Assembly (NCBI GenBank): GCA_947493325.1
Contig: CANLQI010000001.1
Span: 1,058,501 to 1,122,500 of the forward strand
Direction of reading: 5' to 3'
DNA: 64,000 nt
From: an uncultured Sphingomonadaceae bacterium
Lineage (GTDB): Bacteria; Pseudomonadota; Alphaproteobacteria; Sphingomonadales; Sphingomonadaceae
Below are positions 8,016 through 17,473 of the stretch, in pieces (the first letter of the stretch is position 1; every line of letters starts with the position of its first letter). The notes below the pieces were generated by a model that saw nothing but the letters and a program-made list of their open reading frames with translations, did no database searches and had not been told where the DNA came from. The translations under genes and the position numbers were made by a program.

Positions 8016-9230
8016 CTACGCCGCGAGACGCAGCTCCATTCGTCCCCAGATTTCCACAAGAGCCTTGGTCAGATCGCGCATCATGCCTTCGGTATGCGCC
8101 GGGCCAGGTGTGAACCGTAGCCGCTCTGTACCGCGCGGGACGGTCGGGTAGTTGATGGGCTGTACGTAAACACCATATTCGTGCAGCAATATATCGCTGA
8201 CCTGCTTGGCCTTGACGGGATCGCCGACCATCAGGGGCACAATGTGCGTTGTCGATGGCATGATCGGCAAACCGGCTTCATTGAGCATGACTTTCAGTTT
8301 TTCTGCCGCAGCCTGCTGTGCTTCGCGCTCAATATTCGAAGATTTCAGATGTTTCACACTGCCAAGCGCCCCCGCCACCAGCGCAGGTGACAGACTGGTC
8401 GTGAAAATAAAGCCGGGGGCATAGGAACGGATGACATCGATAATCTTCTGATCCGCCGCAACATACCCGCCCATCACACCAAATGCCTTGCCCAACGTAC
8501 CCTCAATTATGGTAATACGGTCGGCTGCCTCGTCACGTTCCGATATGCCGCCGCCGCGTGGGCCGTACATGCCGACCGCATGCACTTCATCCAGATAGGT
8601 GAGCGCATTATATTTATCGGCCAGATCGCAAATCTTGTGCAGCGGCGCTACATCGCCGTCCATGGAGTAGACGCTTTCAAATGCGATAAGCTTGGGCGTG
8701 TTAATGTCTTCTGTAGCCAGCAGTTCTTCCAGATGCTCTATATCATTATGGCGGAACACACGTTTTTCGCATCCGGAATTGCGGATGCCGGCAATCATCG
8801 ATGCATGGTTGAGTTCATCGGAAAATATCACGCAGCCGGGCAGTAATTTTGCCAGCGTGGAAAGCGTCGCGTCATTTGATACATAGCCCGAAGTGAACAG
8901 CAGCGCGCCGTCTTTGCTATGCAGGTCGGCAAGCTCGTTTTCCAGTTCGACATGATAATGCGTATTGCCGCCAATATTGCGCGTGCCGCCTGAACCTGCA
9001 CCGACGTTATGCAGCGCCTCTTCCATCGCACCGATCACATCTGGATGTTGACCCATGGCGAGATAGTCGTTCGAACACCATACCGTAATTGGCTTGGGCC
9101 CATTATGTCCGCCAAAACAGCGGGCATTGGGATAGGACCCCTTGTTGCGCAGTATATCAATAAAAACCCGGTAGCGGCCCTCGGCATGCAGCCGTTCAAT
9201 AGCGGAGTCAAATATCTGGTCGTAATTCAA
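8016..9230 (-). CDS. hemA: 5-aminolevulinate synthase
   Basis: The 404-residue PLP enzyme condenses glycine with succinyl-CoA to give 5-aminolevulinate, the alphaproteobacterial (Shemin) entry to haem. Motifs are [32 protein letters not shown] and the PLP lysine in EGTLGKAFG (K248). The start is TTG at 9230, giving the family-typical MNYDQIFD; GGGAT lies upstream. It follows murI on the same strand after a 152-bp gap. Succinyl-CoA also comes from the ScpA pathway encoded further on. Confidence 0.97.
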   Translation of the reverse strand: MNYDQIFDSAIERLHAEGRYRVFIDILRNKGSYPNARCFGGHNGPKPITVWCSNDYLAMGQHPDVIGAMEEALHNVGAGSGGTRNIGGNTHYHVELENELADLHSKDGALLFTSGYVSNDATLSTLAKLLPGCVIFSDELNHASMIAGIRNSGCEKRVFRHNDIEHLEELLATEDINTPKLIAFESVYSMDGDVAPLHKICDLADKYNALTYLDEVHAVGMYGPRGGGISERDEAADRITIIEGTLGKAFGVMGGYVAADQKIIDVIRSYAPGFIFTTSLSPALVAGALGSVKHLKSSNIEREAQQAAAEKLKVMLNEAGLPIMPSTTHIVPLMVGDPVKAKQVSDILLHEYGVYVQPINYPTVPRGTERLRFTPGPAHTEGMMRDLTKALVEIWGRMELRLAA

Positions 9231-9382
9231 ACTGTCTATCCCGGTAATTATTCAGAGATACAGCTGGTCAAACATGCTCTCCGGCGTTTCCTGAATAGCC
9301 CTTTAGCAAAAATATCGAGGATTTCCAGCGCGAACGGCTTGCAATAAGCGGTGCATGACTTGCGCGGGATGAACAAAGCCAG

Positions 9383-10195
9383 CTATAACGTTGAATATTG
9401 CGCAAAACCATAGGCGCCGAGCGCGTGTTCATAGGGCCCGAGTTCCGCAATATTTCCGGTTGTGACGAAATGCAGATCCTGCTTTTCCTCCGGCCATGGC
9501 TGACCCTGCGTGAGATAATCTATCCGCCGCGCTATCCCGGCACCGCCATGTACGAAGTTGATGGTTTCGGAGCAGAACTGCGCGAGTTCATTCTGTATCA
9601 GGGGAAAGTGAGTGCAGCCCAGAATGACTGTATCAATCCGCTTTCCTTGCGGTTGGTCCAGCAATCCGTGCATTGCGCGTTTATAAATGTCAGGGTCGAC
9701 ATTTTCGCCGCGTATTTTAGCTTCTGCCGCAGGAGCCAGTTTGGCAGAGCCGTGGCGTAGCAGGACCACATCCCGCGCAAACTTCTCCGCCAGCACATCA
9801 ATATAATTCTGCCGCACGGTGGCTTCTGTTCCCAGCAATCCGATCACGCCTGTTTTGGTGTTTTCGGCTGCCGGTTTGATAGCAGGCACTGTGCCGACAA
9901 TGGGAATATCAAGTACTTGCCGTACACTATCAAGCGCAATGGTGGAGGCCGTATTGCAGGCTATTGTGATAAGGCGGGGTTGGAAGCGTTCTGCAAGTTT
10001 GCCAAGCAATAAAGGAACGCGCGTGGCGATTTCCGCTTCCGATTTGGTTCCATAAGGAAAAGCCGCATTGTCCGCGACATAGATGACAGGCGCATTGGGC
10101 AGGATTTTTTGCGTTTCGGCAAGAACCGACAGTCCGCCGACACCTGAATCAAAAAACAGGAGCGGTGCATGCGCTTTCTGGTTATCCGTGCTCAT
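9383..10195 (-). CDS. murI: Glutamate racemase
   Basis: This enzyme makes D-glutamate for peptidoglycan. The 270-residue product has FFDSGVGGLSV near the start and the two catalytic cysteines in ITIACNTAS (C80) and VILGCTHFPLI (C194). I chose ATG 10195 because the conserved core begins within 12 residues; the frame stays open to 10276, and ATG 10213 is an alternative. No strong Shine-Dalgarno is visible at any of them. The gene is divergent from plsY across about 120 bp that contains a palindrome. Confidence 0.95.
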   Translation of the reverse strand: MSTDNQKAHAPLLFFDSGVGGLSVLAETQKILPNAPVIYVADNAAFPYGTKSEAEIATRVPLLLGKLAERFQPRLITIACNTASTIALDSVRQVLDIPIVGTVPAIKPAAENTKTGVIGLLGTEATVRQNYIDVLAEKFARDVVLLRHGSAKLAPAAEAKIRGENVDPDIYKRAMHGLLDQPQGKRIDTVILGCTHFPLIQNELAQFCSETINFVHGGAGIARRIDYLTQGQPWPEEKQDLHFVTTGNIAELGPYEHALGAYGFAQYSTL

Positions 10196-10247
10196 AACGC
10201 TCACGCATAGCATCGGAATTGGATCAATCAAGCGGCGACATCGGCTT

Positions 10248-10264
10248 TTGTCATCTTGTGACAA
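10248..10264. promoter_or_regulatory. 17-bp palindrome between murI and plsY
   Basis: TTGTCA-TCTTG-TGACAA has perfect 6-bp arms around a 5-bp centre and lies between the divergent genes murI and plsY. The size and symmetry resemble a dimeric repressor site. No regulator is identified. Confidence 0.4.
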
Positions 10265-10312
10265 TCCGTCAGACACGCTAGCACAAGTGCAGAAACATCA
10301 TTGGAGCAAAAC

Positions 10313-10909
10313 TTGGATATCGGCGATTGGACAAATCCTGCACTTATGGGGCTGCTTGGTTATATATTGGGATCAATCCCATTTGGCCTGGTTCTCACCA
10401 ACCTGACCGGTGCAGGCGATTTGCGCAGTATAGGTTCGGGCAATATCGGCGCCACTAATGTGTTGCGCACGGGTAAGAAAGGTCTGGCCGCAGCCACGTT
10501 ACTGCTGGATATCGGCAAAGGTTTCGTGGCCGTGCTGATTGCGGAAATGCTGTTTCCCGGCATGGGTAAATACGCTGCACTGGGGGCGTTTCTCGGGCAT
10601 CTTTATCCCATATGGCTTAGGTTTAATGGCGGTAAAGGCGTTGCAACATTGCTGGGCATATCGCTGGCACTGCATTGGATGGTTGGGCTGATCTTTGCGG
10701 CCGTATGGCTCATGACGGCATTGATATCGCGTTATTCTTCACTCAGCGGGATATTGGCATCTGTCTCGACACCGGTTGCTTCCTATCTGCTTGGCGTGGC
10801 TGCACTCGTACCGGTGTTTGTAATCATGGCAATATTGGTCCTTATCAAACACCGCGCCAATATTTCCCGGTTGATAACGGGGTCAGAACCCAAAATCGGT
10901 AAAAGCTGA
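10313..10909 (+). CDS. plsY: Glycerol-3-phosphate acyltransferase PlsY
   Basis: An integral membrane enzyme of 198 residues that transfers acyl from acyl-phosphate to glycerol-3-phosphate, the first step of phospholipid synthesis. It has the family motifs GSIPFGLVL, GSGNIGATNVLRTG and FNGGKGVAT, with several TM helices. TTG 10313 is preferred because GGAG ends 6 nt before it; TTG 10301 and ATG 10346 are in frame too. It is followed after 9 bp by dprA, a common alphaproteobacterial neighbour. Confidence 0.93.
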   Translation: MDIGDWTNPALMGLLGYILGSIPFGLVLTNLTGAGDLRSIGSGNIGATNVLRTGKKGLAAATLLLDIGKGFVAVLIAEMLFPGMGKYAALGAFLGHLYPIWLRFNGGKGVATLLGISLALHWMVGLIFAAVWLMTALISRYSSLSGILASVSTPVASYLLGVAALVPVFVIMAILVLIKHRANISRLITGSEPKIGKS

Positions 10910-10918
10910 AATATATTC

Positions 10919-12028
10919 ATGCCGGACCAAAAGGAAAAATTTGCAAGGATTCAGCTACTGCGTTCCGGCAATATTGGTCCTGTAACCTATTTTCAGCTCA
11001 TGGCACGTTTTGGCAATGCGCAAGCGGCCATCGAAGCCTTGCCTGACATAGCCCGGCGCGGCGGCGGGCGTGCACCTTGCCTGGCCAAGGCAAATATGGT
11101 GGAGAAGGAAATAGCGGCCGTTAAGCGCGCGGGTGCACATTATCTTTTCCACGACAGTCCCGAATATCCGGCTTTGTTAACGCATTTGGAAAGTGCGCCG
11201 CCGATATTGACCTATCGCGGCAATGCCGCGCTCCTGAAGAAGCAATCGGTTGCCATGGTGGGCGCACGCAATGCTTCTGCGGCAGCGTGCAAGTTCGCGC
11301 GGCAGCTTGCCTATGATCTGGCGGGGCAGGGATGCACAGTGGTGTCGGGCCTTGCCAGAGGAATTGATACAGCCGCGCATATGGGGGCGGGCGCAAACAG
11401 CATCGGCGTTATCGCCAGCGGTATTGATATCGCTTACCCGCCCGAAAATGCCGAATTGCAGGAACGCATGTCATCTGTTGCGCTCGTGATTGCCGAACAA
11501 CCACCCGGAACAGAGCCGCTCGCACGGCACTTTCCATTTCGTAACCGGATAATTGCTGGGCTTGCCATGGGGACACTGGTGGTCGAGGCGGCACCGCGTT
11601 CGGGTTCACTTATCACCGCGCGGTTGGCGGGTGAAGCGGGGCGCGATGTCATGGCCATTCCCGGTTCACCGCTTGATTCGCGTTCGCGCGGCTGTAATGC
11701 GCTCATCCGCAATGGCGCAATCCTGGTGCAATCTGCCGAAGACATATTGGAGCAACTGGGCTCCATTGATGATCGTCTGGTGCGGGAAGATAAGGGGGCA
11801 TATCATGTATCAGCGCCTGATGTCGCGGCTTGTGAAGCTCATATAGAAGTTTCGGATTCTGCGCGCACGCATTTGCATGATTTGCTGAGCATGACGGCCA
11901 CAGGGACAGATGAGCTCGTGCGACAATCCGGTTTGCCTGCTGCCGAAGTCGCGACTATTCTGCTGGAACTTGAACTTGCAGGTCGTCTCGCGCGGCATGC
12001 AGGCGGTAAAGTTTCACTCCCCGCATGA
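10919..12028 (+). CDS. dprA: DNA-processing protein DprA
   Basis: The 369-residue protein has an N-terminal helical domain, a Rossmann-like core (VAMVGARNAS, VVSGLARGIDTAAH, FPFRNRIIAGL, APRSGSLITA, VMAIPGSPLD) and a C-terminal winged-helix region (about 310-369). DprA binds incoming single-stranded DNA and loads RecA during transformation. Presence alone does not prove competence, since it is conserved in non-competent bacteria. It is 9 bp from plsY, so the two are probably co-transcribed. Confidence 0.95.
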   Translation: MPDQKEKFARIQLLRSGNIGPVTYFQLMARFGNAQAAIEALPDIARRGGGRAPCLAKANMVEKEIAAVKRAGAHYLFHDSPEYPALLTHLESAPPILTYRGNAALLKKQSVAMVGARNASAAACKFARQLAYDLAGQGCTVVSGLARGIDTAAHMGAGANSIGVIASGIDIAYPPENAELQERMSSVALVIAEQPPGTEPLARHFPFRNRIIAGLAMGTLVVEAAPRSGSLITARLAGEAGRDVMAIPGSPLDSRSRGCNALIRNGAILVQSAEDILEQLGSIDDRLVREDKGAYHVSAPDVAACEAHIEVSDSARTHLHDLLSMTATGTDELVRQSGLPAAEVATILLELELAGRLARHAGGKVSLPA

Positions 12029-12134
12029 AGCTGTATTTTGCGTGTTTTGAATGCGCGCATGATACATAAATCACACCTTTACACTGGACCCCCTTGACGA
12101 AAGGGGATAGGCCGCCACACCTAATAGAGGATCA

Positions 12135-12153
12135 GATACGGGCTGCCCGTATC
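12135..12153 (+). promoter_or_regulatory. Perfect inverted repeat in the topA leader
   Basis: GATACGGG-CTG-CCCGTATC has 8-bp arms and a 3-nt centre and ends about 40 bp before the topA start. There is no T-tract after it, so it looks more like an operator or mRNA hairpin than a terminator of dprA. A second, weaker pairing (CCCC/GGGG around 12089-12106) lies just upstream. Confidence 0.5.
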
Positions 12154-12194
12154 AATTAACCGGCTGAATTTACGAGATCGGAACTATACACGAT

Positions 12195-14768
12195 ATGCAA
12201 TTAGTCATTGTCGAATCGCCTGCAAAAGCGAAAACCATAGAAAAATACCTGGGTAAGGATTTCCGCGTTCTGGCGTCTTATGGCCACATCCGCGACCTGC
12301 CACCCAAAGACGGCTCGGTTAATCCCGATGAGGGTTTCGAGATGACTTGGCAAAATTACGGCGACAAGACCAAGCAGCTTAAAGCGATTACCGACCTCGC
12401 CAAAAAATCCGACCGCCTGATCCTCGCGACTGACCCTGACAGAGAAGGCGAGGCGATTAGCTGGCACGTGCAGGAAGTGCTTAGAAAACGCAAAGCCTTA
12501 CCCAAGCAAGTAGACCGGGTCACGTTTAACGCCATCACAAAGGCGGCGGTGACCGAGGCCATGGCAAGCCCGCGCGGCCTTGATGAAGACCTAATCGATG
12601 CTTATCGCGCGCGGCGAGCGCTGGATTATCTGGTGGGCTTTACACTATCACCCGTGCTTTGGCGCAAATTGCCGGGCGCGAAATCTGCCGGGCGTGTGCA
12701 GTCTGTGGCACTGCGCATATTGGTTGAGCGTGAGCGTGAGATCGAAGCGTTTAAGCCAGAGGAATACTGGTCTGTCATTGCCAATATGGAGCAGGGCGGA
12801 CAGGAATTTGTTGCCCGGCTTGTACGTCTGAACGGCGAAAAAATAGAAAAAATGACTCTGGGCAACGCAGGTTCAGCGGACGCTGCGAAAGCCGCTGTCG
12901 AAAATGGCAAATTCACCGTCGAAAGCGTTGAGACAAAGCCGCTTAAGCGCAATCCGCCACCGCCATTTACCACATCTACTCTGCAACAGGAGGCTGCACG
13001 AAAGCTGGGCTTTGCAGCCAGCCACACAATGCGTATCGCGCAGCAACTGTATGAAGACGGTGCAATCACATACATGCGTACTGACGGTGTGCAGATGGAT
13101 GGCAGCGCGATATCGGCTGCGCGCAAGGCGGTGTCCGACCGCTATTCCGGCGCATATCTGCCCGAAAAACCGCGCCATTATGCCAGCAAGGCCAAAAATG
13201 CACAGGAGGCGCACGAGGCCATACGCCCGACAAGCTTTACCAGAGACAAAGTCGGGTCCGGCGACCATGCAAAACTTTACAGTCTGATTTTCAAACGCGC
13301 GCTGGCAAGTCAGATGGCGACTGCGCAATTGGAGCGGACAACGGTTGAATTTCTGGATGGTACGGGACAAACCGGCCTGCGCACCACAGGACAGGTTGTC
13401 AAATTTCCCGGCTTTATGGCACTCTATGAAGAAGGCCGTGATGACCGGAAAAAGGATGACGGCGGGGAGGGGCTATTGCCGCCACTGTCTAAAGGCGACA
13501 GTCCAGCCAAAAAATCGGTCGAAGCGGACCAGCATTTCACGCAGCCACCGCCGCGTTATTCCGAAGCCAGCCTTGTTAAAAAACTCGAAGAGCTGGGCAT
13601 TGGCCGTCCTTCGACCTACGCATCGACTTTGCAGGTACTGAAAGACCGTGCTTATGTCCGTGTTGAAAAAAATCGTTTTTTTGCAGAGGAAAGCGGGCGG
13701 CTTCTTACAGGCTTTCTGGAGCGTTTCTTCACCCGCTATGTCGAATATGACTTTACGGCGGAACTGGAAGACGAACTGGACGACGTTTCCGGCGGCCGTG
13801 CACAGTGGCAGGAATTTCTGAGCGCTTTCTGGAAAGATTTCAAACCCAAAACCGAAGAGGTGATGGAGCAAAAACCGTCCGATATCACGGCGGAACTGGA
13901 CATTTTCCTGGAGCCGTATCTCTTTCCCGAAAATGAAGATGGCAGCGACCCGCGCCTGTGCCCACGTTGCAATGATGGCCGGCTTGCGCTGCGTGGCGGC
14001 CGTTTTGGCGCGTTTGTGGCCTGCTCCAATTATCCCGAGTGTAAATATACCCGCAAATTTGCGCAGGGCGGTGCCAAGGATGATGGCGATACAGGACCGG
14101 TTGAACTGGGCGAAGATCCGGTGACGGGCGAGAAAATAAGCCGCCTGAGTGGTCGTTTCGGTCCATATGTGCAGCGCGGTGAGGGTAAGGAAGCCAAGCG
14201 CGGTTCAATCCCGAAAGATATGAACGCGGCTGATATCGATCTCGACTGGGCGCTCAAGCTGCTGTCGCTGCCGCGCACGATTGGCGATCACCCGGAAACA
14301 GGCAATGAAATCAAGGCCTCAATCGGTCGTTACGGCCCGTATCTGGTGCATGACGGTAAATATGCAAAGCTCGAAAACACTATGGAAGTGTTTGAAACCG
14401 GTATGAATGCTGCGGTTGTCAAGCTGGCTGAAGCTGCGCTCAAAAAACCGGGCAGGGGGCGCGGCAGGCAGGAGCCTCTAAAGGTTCTGGGCAAACATCC
14501 CGGGAATGAAGCGGATGTGAAAGTCATGGATGGTCGCTACGGTGCCTATGTAACCGATGGCAATGTCAATGCGACTATTCCCAAGACGATGGACAAGGAT
14601 GAAATCACGCTGGATGAGGCGGTCCGCCTGATCGACGAACGCGCGGCCAAAGGACCGGCGAAGAAAAGGCGCAAGGCCCCGGCCAAGAAAAAGACTGCAG
14701 CGAAAAAGAAGGCTCCGGCGAAGAAAAAAGCGCCAGCGAAGAAAAAGGCTGCGGCGAAAACCAGCTAG
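12195..14768 (+). CDS. topA: DNA topoisomerase I
   Basis: The 857-residue type IA topoisomerase relaxes negative supercoils. The TOPRIM domain starts at residue 1 (LVIVESPAKAKTIEKYLG), DPDREGEAI holds the metal-binding acids, and the catalytic tyrosine is Y293 in AITYMRTDG. One four-cysteine zinc finger lies near residues 588-620 (LCPRCNDG, VACSNYPECKY), followed by glycine-rich repeats of the GRYGPYL type. From about residue 812 the tail is built from Lys/Ala/Pro repeats (AKKK) and should bind DNA nonspecifically. It is preceded by a 166-bp leader. Confidence 0.98.
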   Translation: MQLVIVESPAKAKTIEKYLGKDFRVLASYGHIRDLPPKDGSVNPDEGFEMTWQNYGDKTKQLKAITDLAKKSDRLILATDPDREGEAISWHVQEVLRKRKALPKQVDRVTFNAITKAAVTEAMASPRGLDEDLIDAYRARRALDYLVGFTLSPVLWRKLPGAKSAGRVQSVALRILVEREREIEAFKPEEYWSVIANMEQGGQEFVARLVRLNGEKIEKMTLGNAGSADAAKAAVENGKFTVESVETKPLKRNPPPPFTTSTLQQEAARKLGFAASHTMRIAQQLYEDGAITYMRTDGVQMDGSAISAARKAVSDRYSGAYLPEKPRHYASKAKNAQEAHEAIRPTSFTRDKVGSGDHAKLYSLIFKRALASQMATAQLERTTVEFLDGTGQTGLRTTGQVVKFPGFMALYEEGRDDRKKDDGGEGLLPPLSKGDSPAKKSVEADQHFTQPPPRYSEASLVKKLEELGIGRPSTYASTLQVLKDRAYVRVEKNRFFAEESGRLLTGFLERFFTRYVEYDFTAELEDELDDVSGGRAQWQEFLSAFWKDFKPKTEEVMEQKPSDITAELDIFLEPYLFPENEDGSDPRLCPRCNDGRLALRGGRFGAFVACSNYPECKYTRKFAQGGAKDDGDTGPVELGEDPVTGEKISRLSGRFGPYVQRGEGKEAKRGSIPKDMNAADIDLDWALKLLSLPRTIGDHPETGNEIKASIGRYGPYLVHDGKYAKLENTMEVFETGMNAAVVKLAEAALKKPGRGRGRQEPLKVLGKHPGNEADVKVMDGRYGAYVTDGNVNATIPKTMDKDEITLDEAVRLIDERAAKGPAKKRRKAPAKKKTAAKKKAPAKKKAPAKKKAAAKTS

Positions 14769-14776
14769 TTTTTTGG

Positions 14777-14867
14777 CGTCATTCCCAGCTTGACTGGGAA
14801 TCTATCTCACAAGACTGGCATTCTGGCATAGGGTTCAAAAGATGGATTCCCGCTTTCGCGGGAATGA
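14777..14867. repeat. Paired REP-like palindromes (BIME-like), copy 2
   Basis: The left arm begins CGTCATTCCCAGCTTGACTG and runs to CTATCTCAC. The right arm (14841-14867) is GATGGATTCCCGCTTTCGCG then GGAATGAT. It shares the left arm with copy 1 at 1735 almost base for base. It lies between the convergent ends of topA and era, where the hairpins could terminate both transcripts. Confidence 0.85.
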
Positions 14868-14881
14868 TATATTGAGAGATA

Positions 14882-15787
14882 TTATCCCGCCCAATCCAGG
14901 CCGATGGTTTCGTAGACTTCCTTGTCTTCATCCCATTTTTCGCTGACTTTGACGTGCAGGTAGAGATGTACCTTGCGGCCCAATATGCGCGACAGTTCCT
15001 CGCGCGCTGCGGCACCGATTTCCTTGATACGTGCACCGCCTTTGCCCAGTACAATTGCCCGTTGCGTTGGCCGGGCCACAAGGATTTGCTGATGGACCTC
15101 GACTGACCCGTCTTTTTTCTCAATATATTTTTCGGGAACCACAGCGCTCGCATAGGGCAGTTCGTTGTGGAGCTGCCGGTATAGCTGTTCGCGGGTGATT
15201 TCGGTGGCGAGTATCCGTTCACTGGCATCGCTCACTTCATCTTCCGGGAAATGCCATGGGCCTTCAGGCATATTGTCGGCTAGCCAGTCCTTGAGTTCCG
15301 CCACGCCATCGCCGGTGGTCGAACTCACGAAAAACACCTCTTCGAAATCAAGTTTTTCGGTAAGTTTCTGCGTCTGGATGAGCAGCTTGTCCTTCGCCGC
15401 AATATCAACTTTGTTCAGCACAAGTATCTTGCGGCCTTCACGGTGTGCAAGCGCTTCGACGATCTGATCCGTCTTCTTGCTCATTTTTGCTTTGGCATCG
15501 ACCACCAACGCGATGATATCCGCGCCTTCGCTGCTGCCCCAGGCGGCGCTTACCATGGCACGGTCCAATTTGCGCTCCGGTGCGAAAATACCTGGCGTGT
15601 CGACCAACAATAGCTGCGCTTCATCGCGGATGGCGATGCCCATTAACCGGACACGGGTGGTCTGTGCCTTGGCGCTGGTAATGGCCACTTTCTGCCCCAC
15701 CAAAGCATTGACCAGAGTAGACTTGCCCGCATTGGGCGCGCCGATGACGGCGACAAGACCGCAGGTTTTTTGCTTTTCTTCGGTCAT
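14882..15787 (-). CDS. era: GTPase Era
   Basis: A 301-residue GTPase for 16S rRNA maturation and 30S assembly. The G motifs are GAPNAGKST (G1), VDTPGIF (G3) and LNKVD (G4). A C-terminal KH RNA-binding domain carries IVLGKGGARIKEIG. It overlaps the end of rnc by 4 bp (ATGA), so the two are translationally coupled, as in many proteobacteria. Confidence 0.97.
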   Translation of the reverse strand: MTEEKQKTCGLVAVIGAPNAGKSTLVNALVGQKVAITSAKAQTTRVRLMGIAIRDEAQLLLVDTPGIFAPERKLDRAMVSAAWGSSEGADIIALVVDAKAKMSKKTDQIVEALAHREGRKILVLNKVDIAAKDKLLIQTQKLTEKLDFEEVFFVSSTTGDGVAELKDWLADNMPEGPWHFPEDEVSDASERILATEITREQLYRQLHNELPYASAVVPEKYIEKKDGSVEVHQQILVARPTQRAIVLGKGGARIKEIGAAAREELSRILGRKVHLYLHVKVSEKWDEDKEVYETIGLDWAG

Positions 15788-16455
15788 GTATATTTTTCCA
15801 TGAATTTCTTGGCTGCGAGTTTCTCTGCTGCCTGCTTGCTGTTTGCAGTTGCCTGCACTTCGCCGACATTGTGCACGGAAACACGCACGGTGAATTCCAA
15901 CGCATGATGCGGCCCGCTGCGGTCGATGAGTTCATATTTGGGTGTCTTGCGATTATCTTGCGCGGCCCATTCTTGAAGCGCAGATTTAGGGTGTTTGGGC
16001 GCGTCGGCGACACCGTCCATCTTCGCAAGCCAGTTCATATGGATAAAGTCACGCGCAGCTTCAAAACCGGCATCCATATAATAGGCACCGATCAGGGATT
16101 CCATCACGTCACCCAGTATATTGCTACTGTCCGCGCCGCCATCGTCGCGCGCCTGTTTGCCAAGGCGGATATGCGGTGCAATGTGCAGTTTGCGCGCAAC
16201 ATCTGCGCAGGCTGCACCGGATACAAGTTGGTTGAGCCGGCTTGATAACCGTCCTTCGGCCTCTCCGGTAAAACGTGTGTACAGCCACTCCGCTATAACG
16301 AGCCCGAGTACACGGTCACCCAAGAATTCGAGGCGCTGGTAATCTTTTTTCCTGCCTGTGCTGCCATGAGTCAGTGCTTCGATATATAATTCTTCCTGCT
16401 TGCGCGCGACAGGGAAGAGCGAGTCCAGAAAGCCTTTCGTGCCAGGCTGACTCAA
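15784..16455 (-). CDS. rnc: Ribonuclease III
   Basis: The 223-residue double-strand RNA endonuclease has the signature RLEFLGDRVLG and a second acidic cluster DVMESLIGAYY. A C-terminal dsRNA-binding domain begins at about residue 150. I place the start at TTG 16455 because it overlaps the lepB stop as TTGA, GGAGAAGG lies just upstream, and the length then matches the family. An upstream start at 16497 would add 14 residues inside lepB. Order lepB-rnc-era is a classic processing/assembly operon. Confidence 0.95.
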   Translation of the reverse strand: MSQPGTKGFLDSLFPVARKQEELYIEALTHGSTGRKKDYQRLEFLGDRVLGLVIAEWLYTRFTGEAEGRLSSRLNQLVSGAACADVARKLHIAPHIRLGKQARDDGGADSSNILGDVMESLIGAYYMDAGFEAARDFIHMNWLAKMDGVADAPKHPKSALQEWAAQDNRKTPKYELIDRSGPHHALEFTVRVSVHNVGEVQATANSKQAAEKLAAKKFMEKYT

Positions 16456-17297
16456 AATCCTTCTCCAATCCGTTCCCAGCGTGGTGCGGTAAACCATGTG
16501 ACGGGATTGAGGCTTGCAGAGCCATCGGTAGAAAACACCGAAACCTGCGCGCGTCCGACCAGATTGGCTTGCGGGACAATGCCGATGCCTTGGCCTTCGA
16601 CAGCCGGAAAGCGGCTATCCAGGCTATTGTCGCGATTATCACCCATCAGAAACATATGCCCTTCCGGTACAATAATGGGCGGCGTGCTGTCGGCTCCGCT
16701 GGCGCGCAGATCCAACACATTATAGCTTTTGCCATTCGGCAGTGTCTCGCGGTATTGCGGATAACGGCAGATGGCATCGCCATTCTCGTCAACATCTTCA
16801 AAACGTTCTTCGTTGCATGTTGTATTGTCGGATACGGCAATAATAAAATCTTCGATGCGTTTTTTAGGAATGGCATTGCCGTTCAGGTACAGCTGGCCAT
16901 TTTGCATCTGCACCGTGTCACCCGGAAGACCGATCACGCGTTTGATATAATCCTGATTGCTGTTTGGCGGCGCCTTGAAAACAACAACATCACCGGCATC
17001 TGGCTCGCTTGCAAATATACGTCCGGGAATCAGTGGAACACTGAATGGCAAACTGTATCTGGAATAGCCGTAAGACCATTTGGAAACGAGCAGATAATCG
17101 CCGTTCACAAGCCGTGGCTGCATCGATTCCGAAGGAATATTGAAAGGCGAATAGATGAAGCTGCGAAAAATCAGCACAAAAATCGCCAGCTTTACGAGGA
17201 ATTTGGTGAAATCCGCCCATTCAGATTTTGCGTCTGGCTTGGCTTCAGCAGTGCCGCCATCACTATTTGTTTCGGCCATATTATTATATTCGCTCAT
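16452..17297 (-). CDS. lepB: Signal peptidase I
   Basis: The 281-residue inner-membrane serine protease removes signal peptides in the periplasm. One N-terminal TM helix (about 31-50) precedes the catalytic serine in IPSESMQP (S58). The general-base lysine is K119 in YIKRVIGLPGD, and GDNRDNSLDSR is near the C-terminus. It is the first gene of lepB-rnc-era and diverges from pgi. A second ATG (17279) would shorten it by six residues. Confidence 0.97.
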   Translation of the reverse strand: MSEYNNMAETNSDGGTAEAKPDAKSEWADFTKFLVKLAIFVLIFRSFIYSPFNIPSESMQPRLVNGDYLLVSKWSYGYSRYSLPFSVPLIPGRIFASEPDAGDVVVFKAPPNSNQDYIKRVIGLPGDTVQMQNGQLYLNGNAIPKKRIEDFIIAVSDNTTCNEERFEDVDENGDAICRYPQYRETLPNGKSYNVLDLRASGADSTPPIIVPEGHMFLMGDNRDNSLDSRFPAVEGQGIGIVPQANLVGRAQVSVFSTDGSASLNPVTWFTAPRWERIGEGF

Positions 17298-17362
17298 ATT
17301 ATTGCTGTTTTTCCGCCATTGATTTTCTTTGTAACAGTAATCTGTCCCTTGATGCGCGTATG

Positions 17363-17392
17363 TTCACCACCATCTGTTGTGTAGCCTATAAT
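17363..17392 (+). promoter_or_regulatory. Candidate promoter for pgi
   Basis: A perfect -10 box TATAAT (17387-17392) stands 18 bp after TTCACC (17363-17368), a weak -35 match. It is about 80 bp before the pgi start, in the lepB/pgi divergent gap. Confidence 0.4.
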
Positions 17393-17473
17393 TGGGGTAC
17401 GGCGCGATTGCCATGTATTTTCATCATATATCGCGGTAACTTTTATGAAGTCAGGGGCGAATAGGGAAAAGAT

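Noticed and set aside
10999-11017. TGGCAC followed by a TTGGC-like element, resembling a sigma-54 promoter
   Set aside because: It is inside dprA, the -12 element lacks the required GC position, and no nitrogen gene follows.
14779-15228. A minus-strand frame overlapping the repeat and the end of era
   Set aside because: It is an alternate frame of era running into a palindromic repeat, with no independent support.
16374-17384. A 336-codon open frame on the plus strand opposite rnc and lepB
   Set aside because: Same kind of antisense shadow; lepB has intact catalytic motifs on the other strand.
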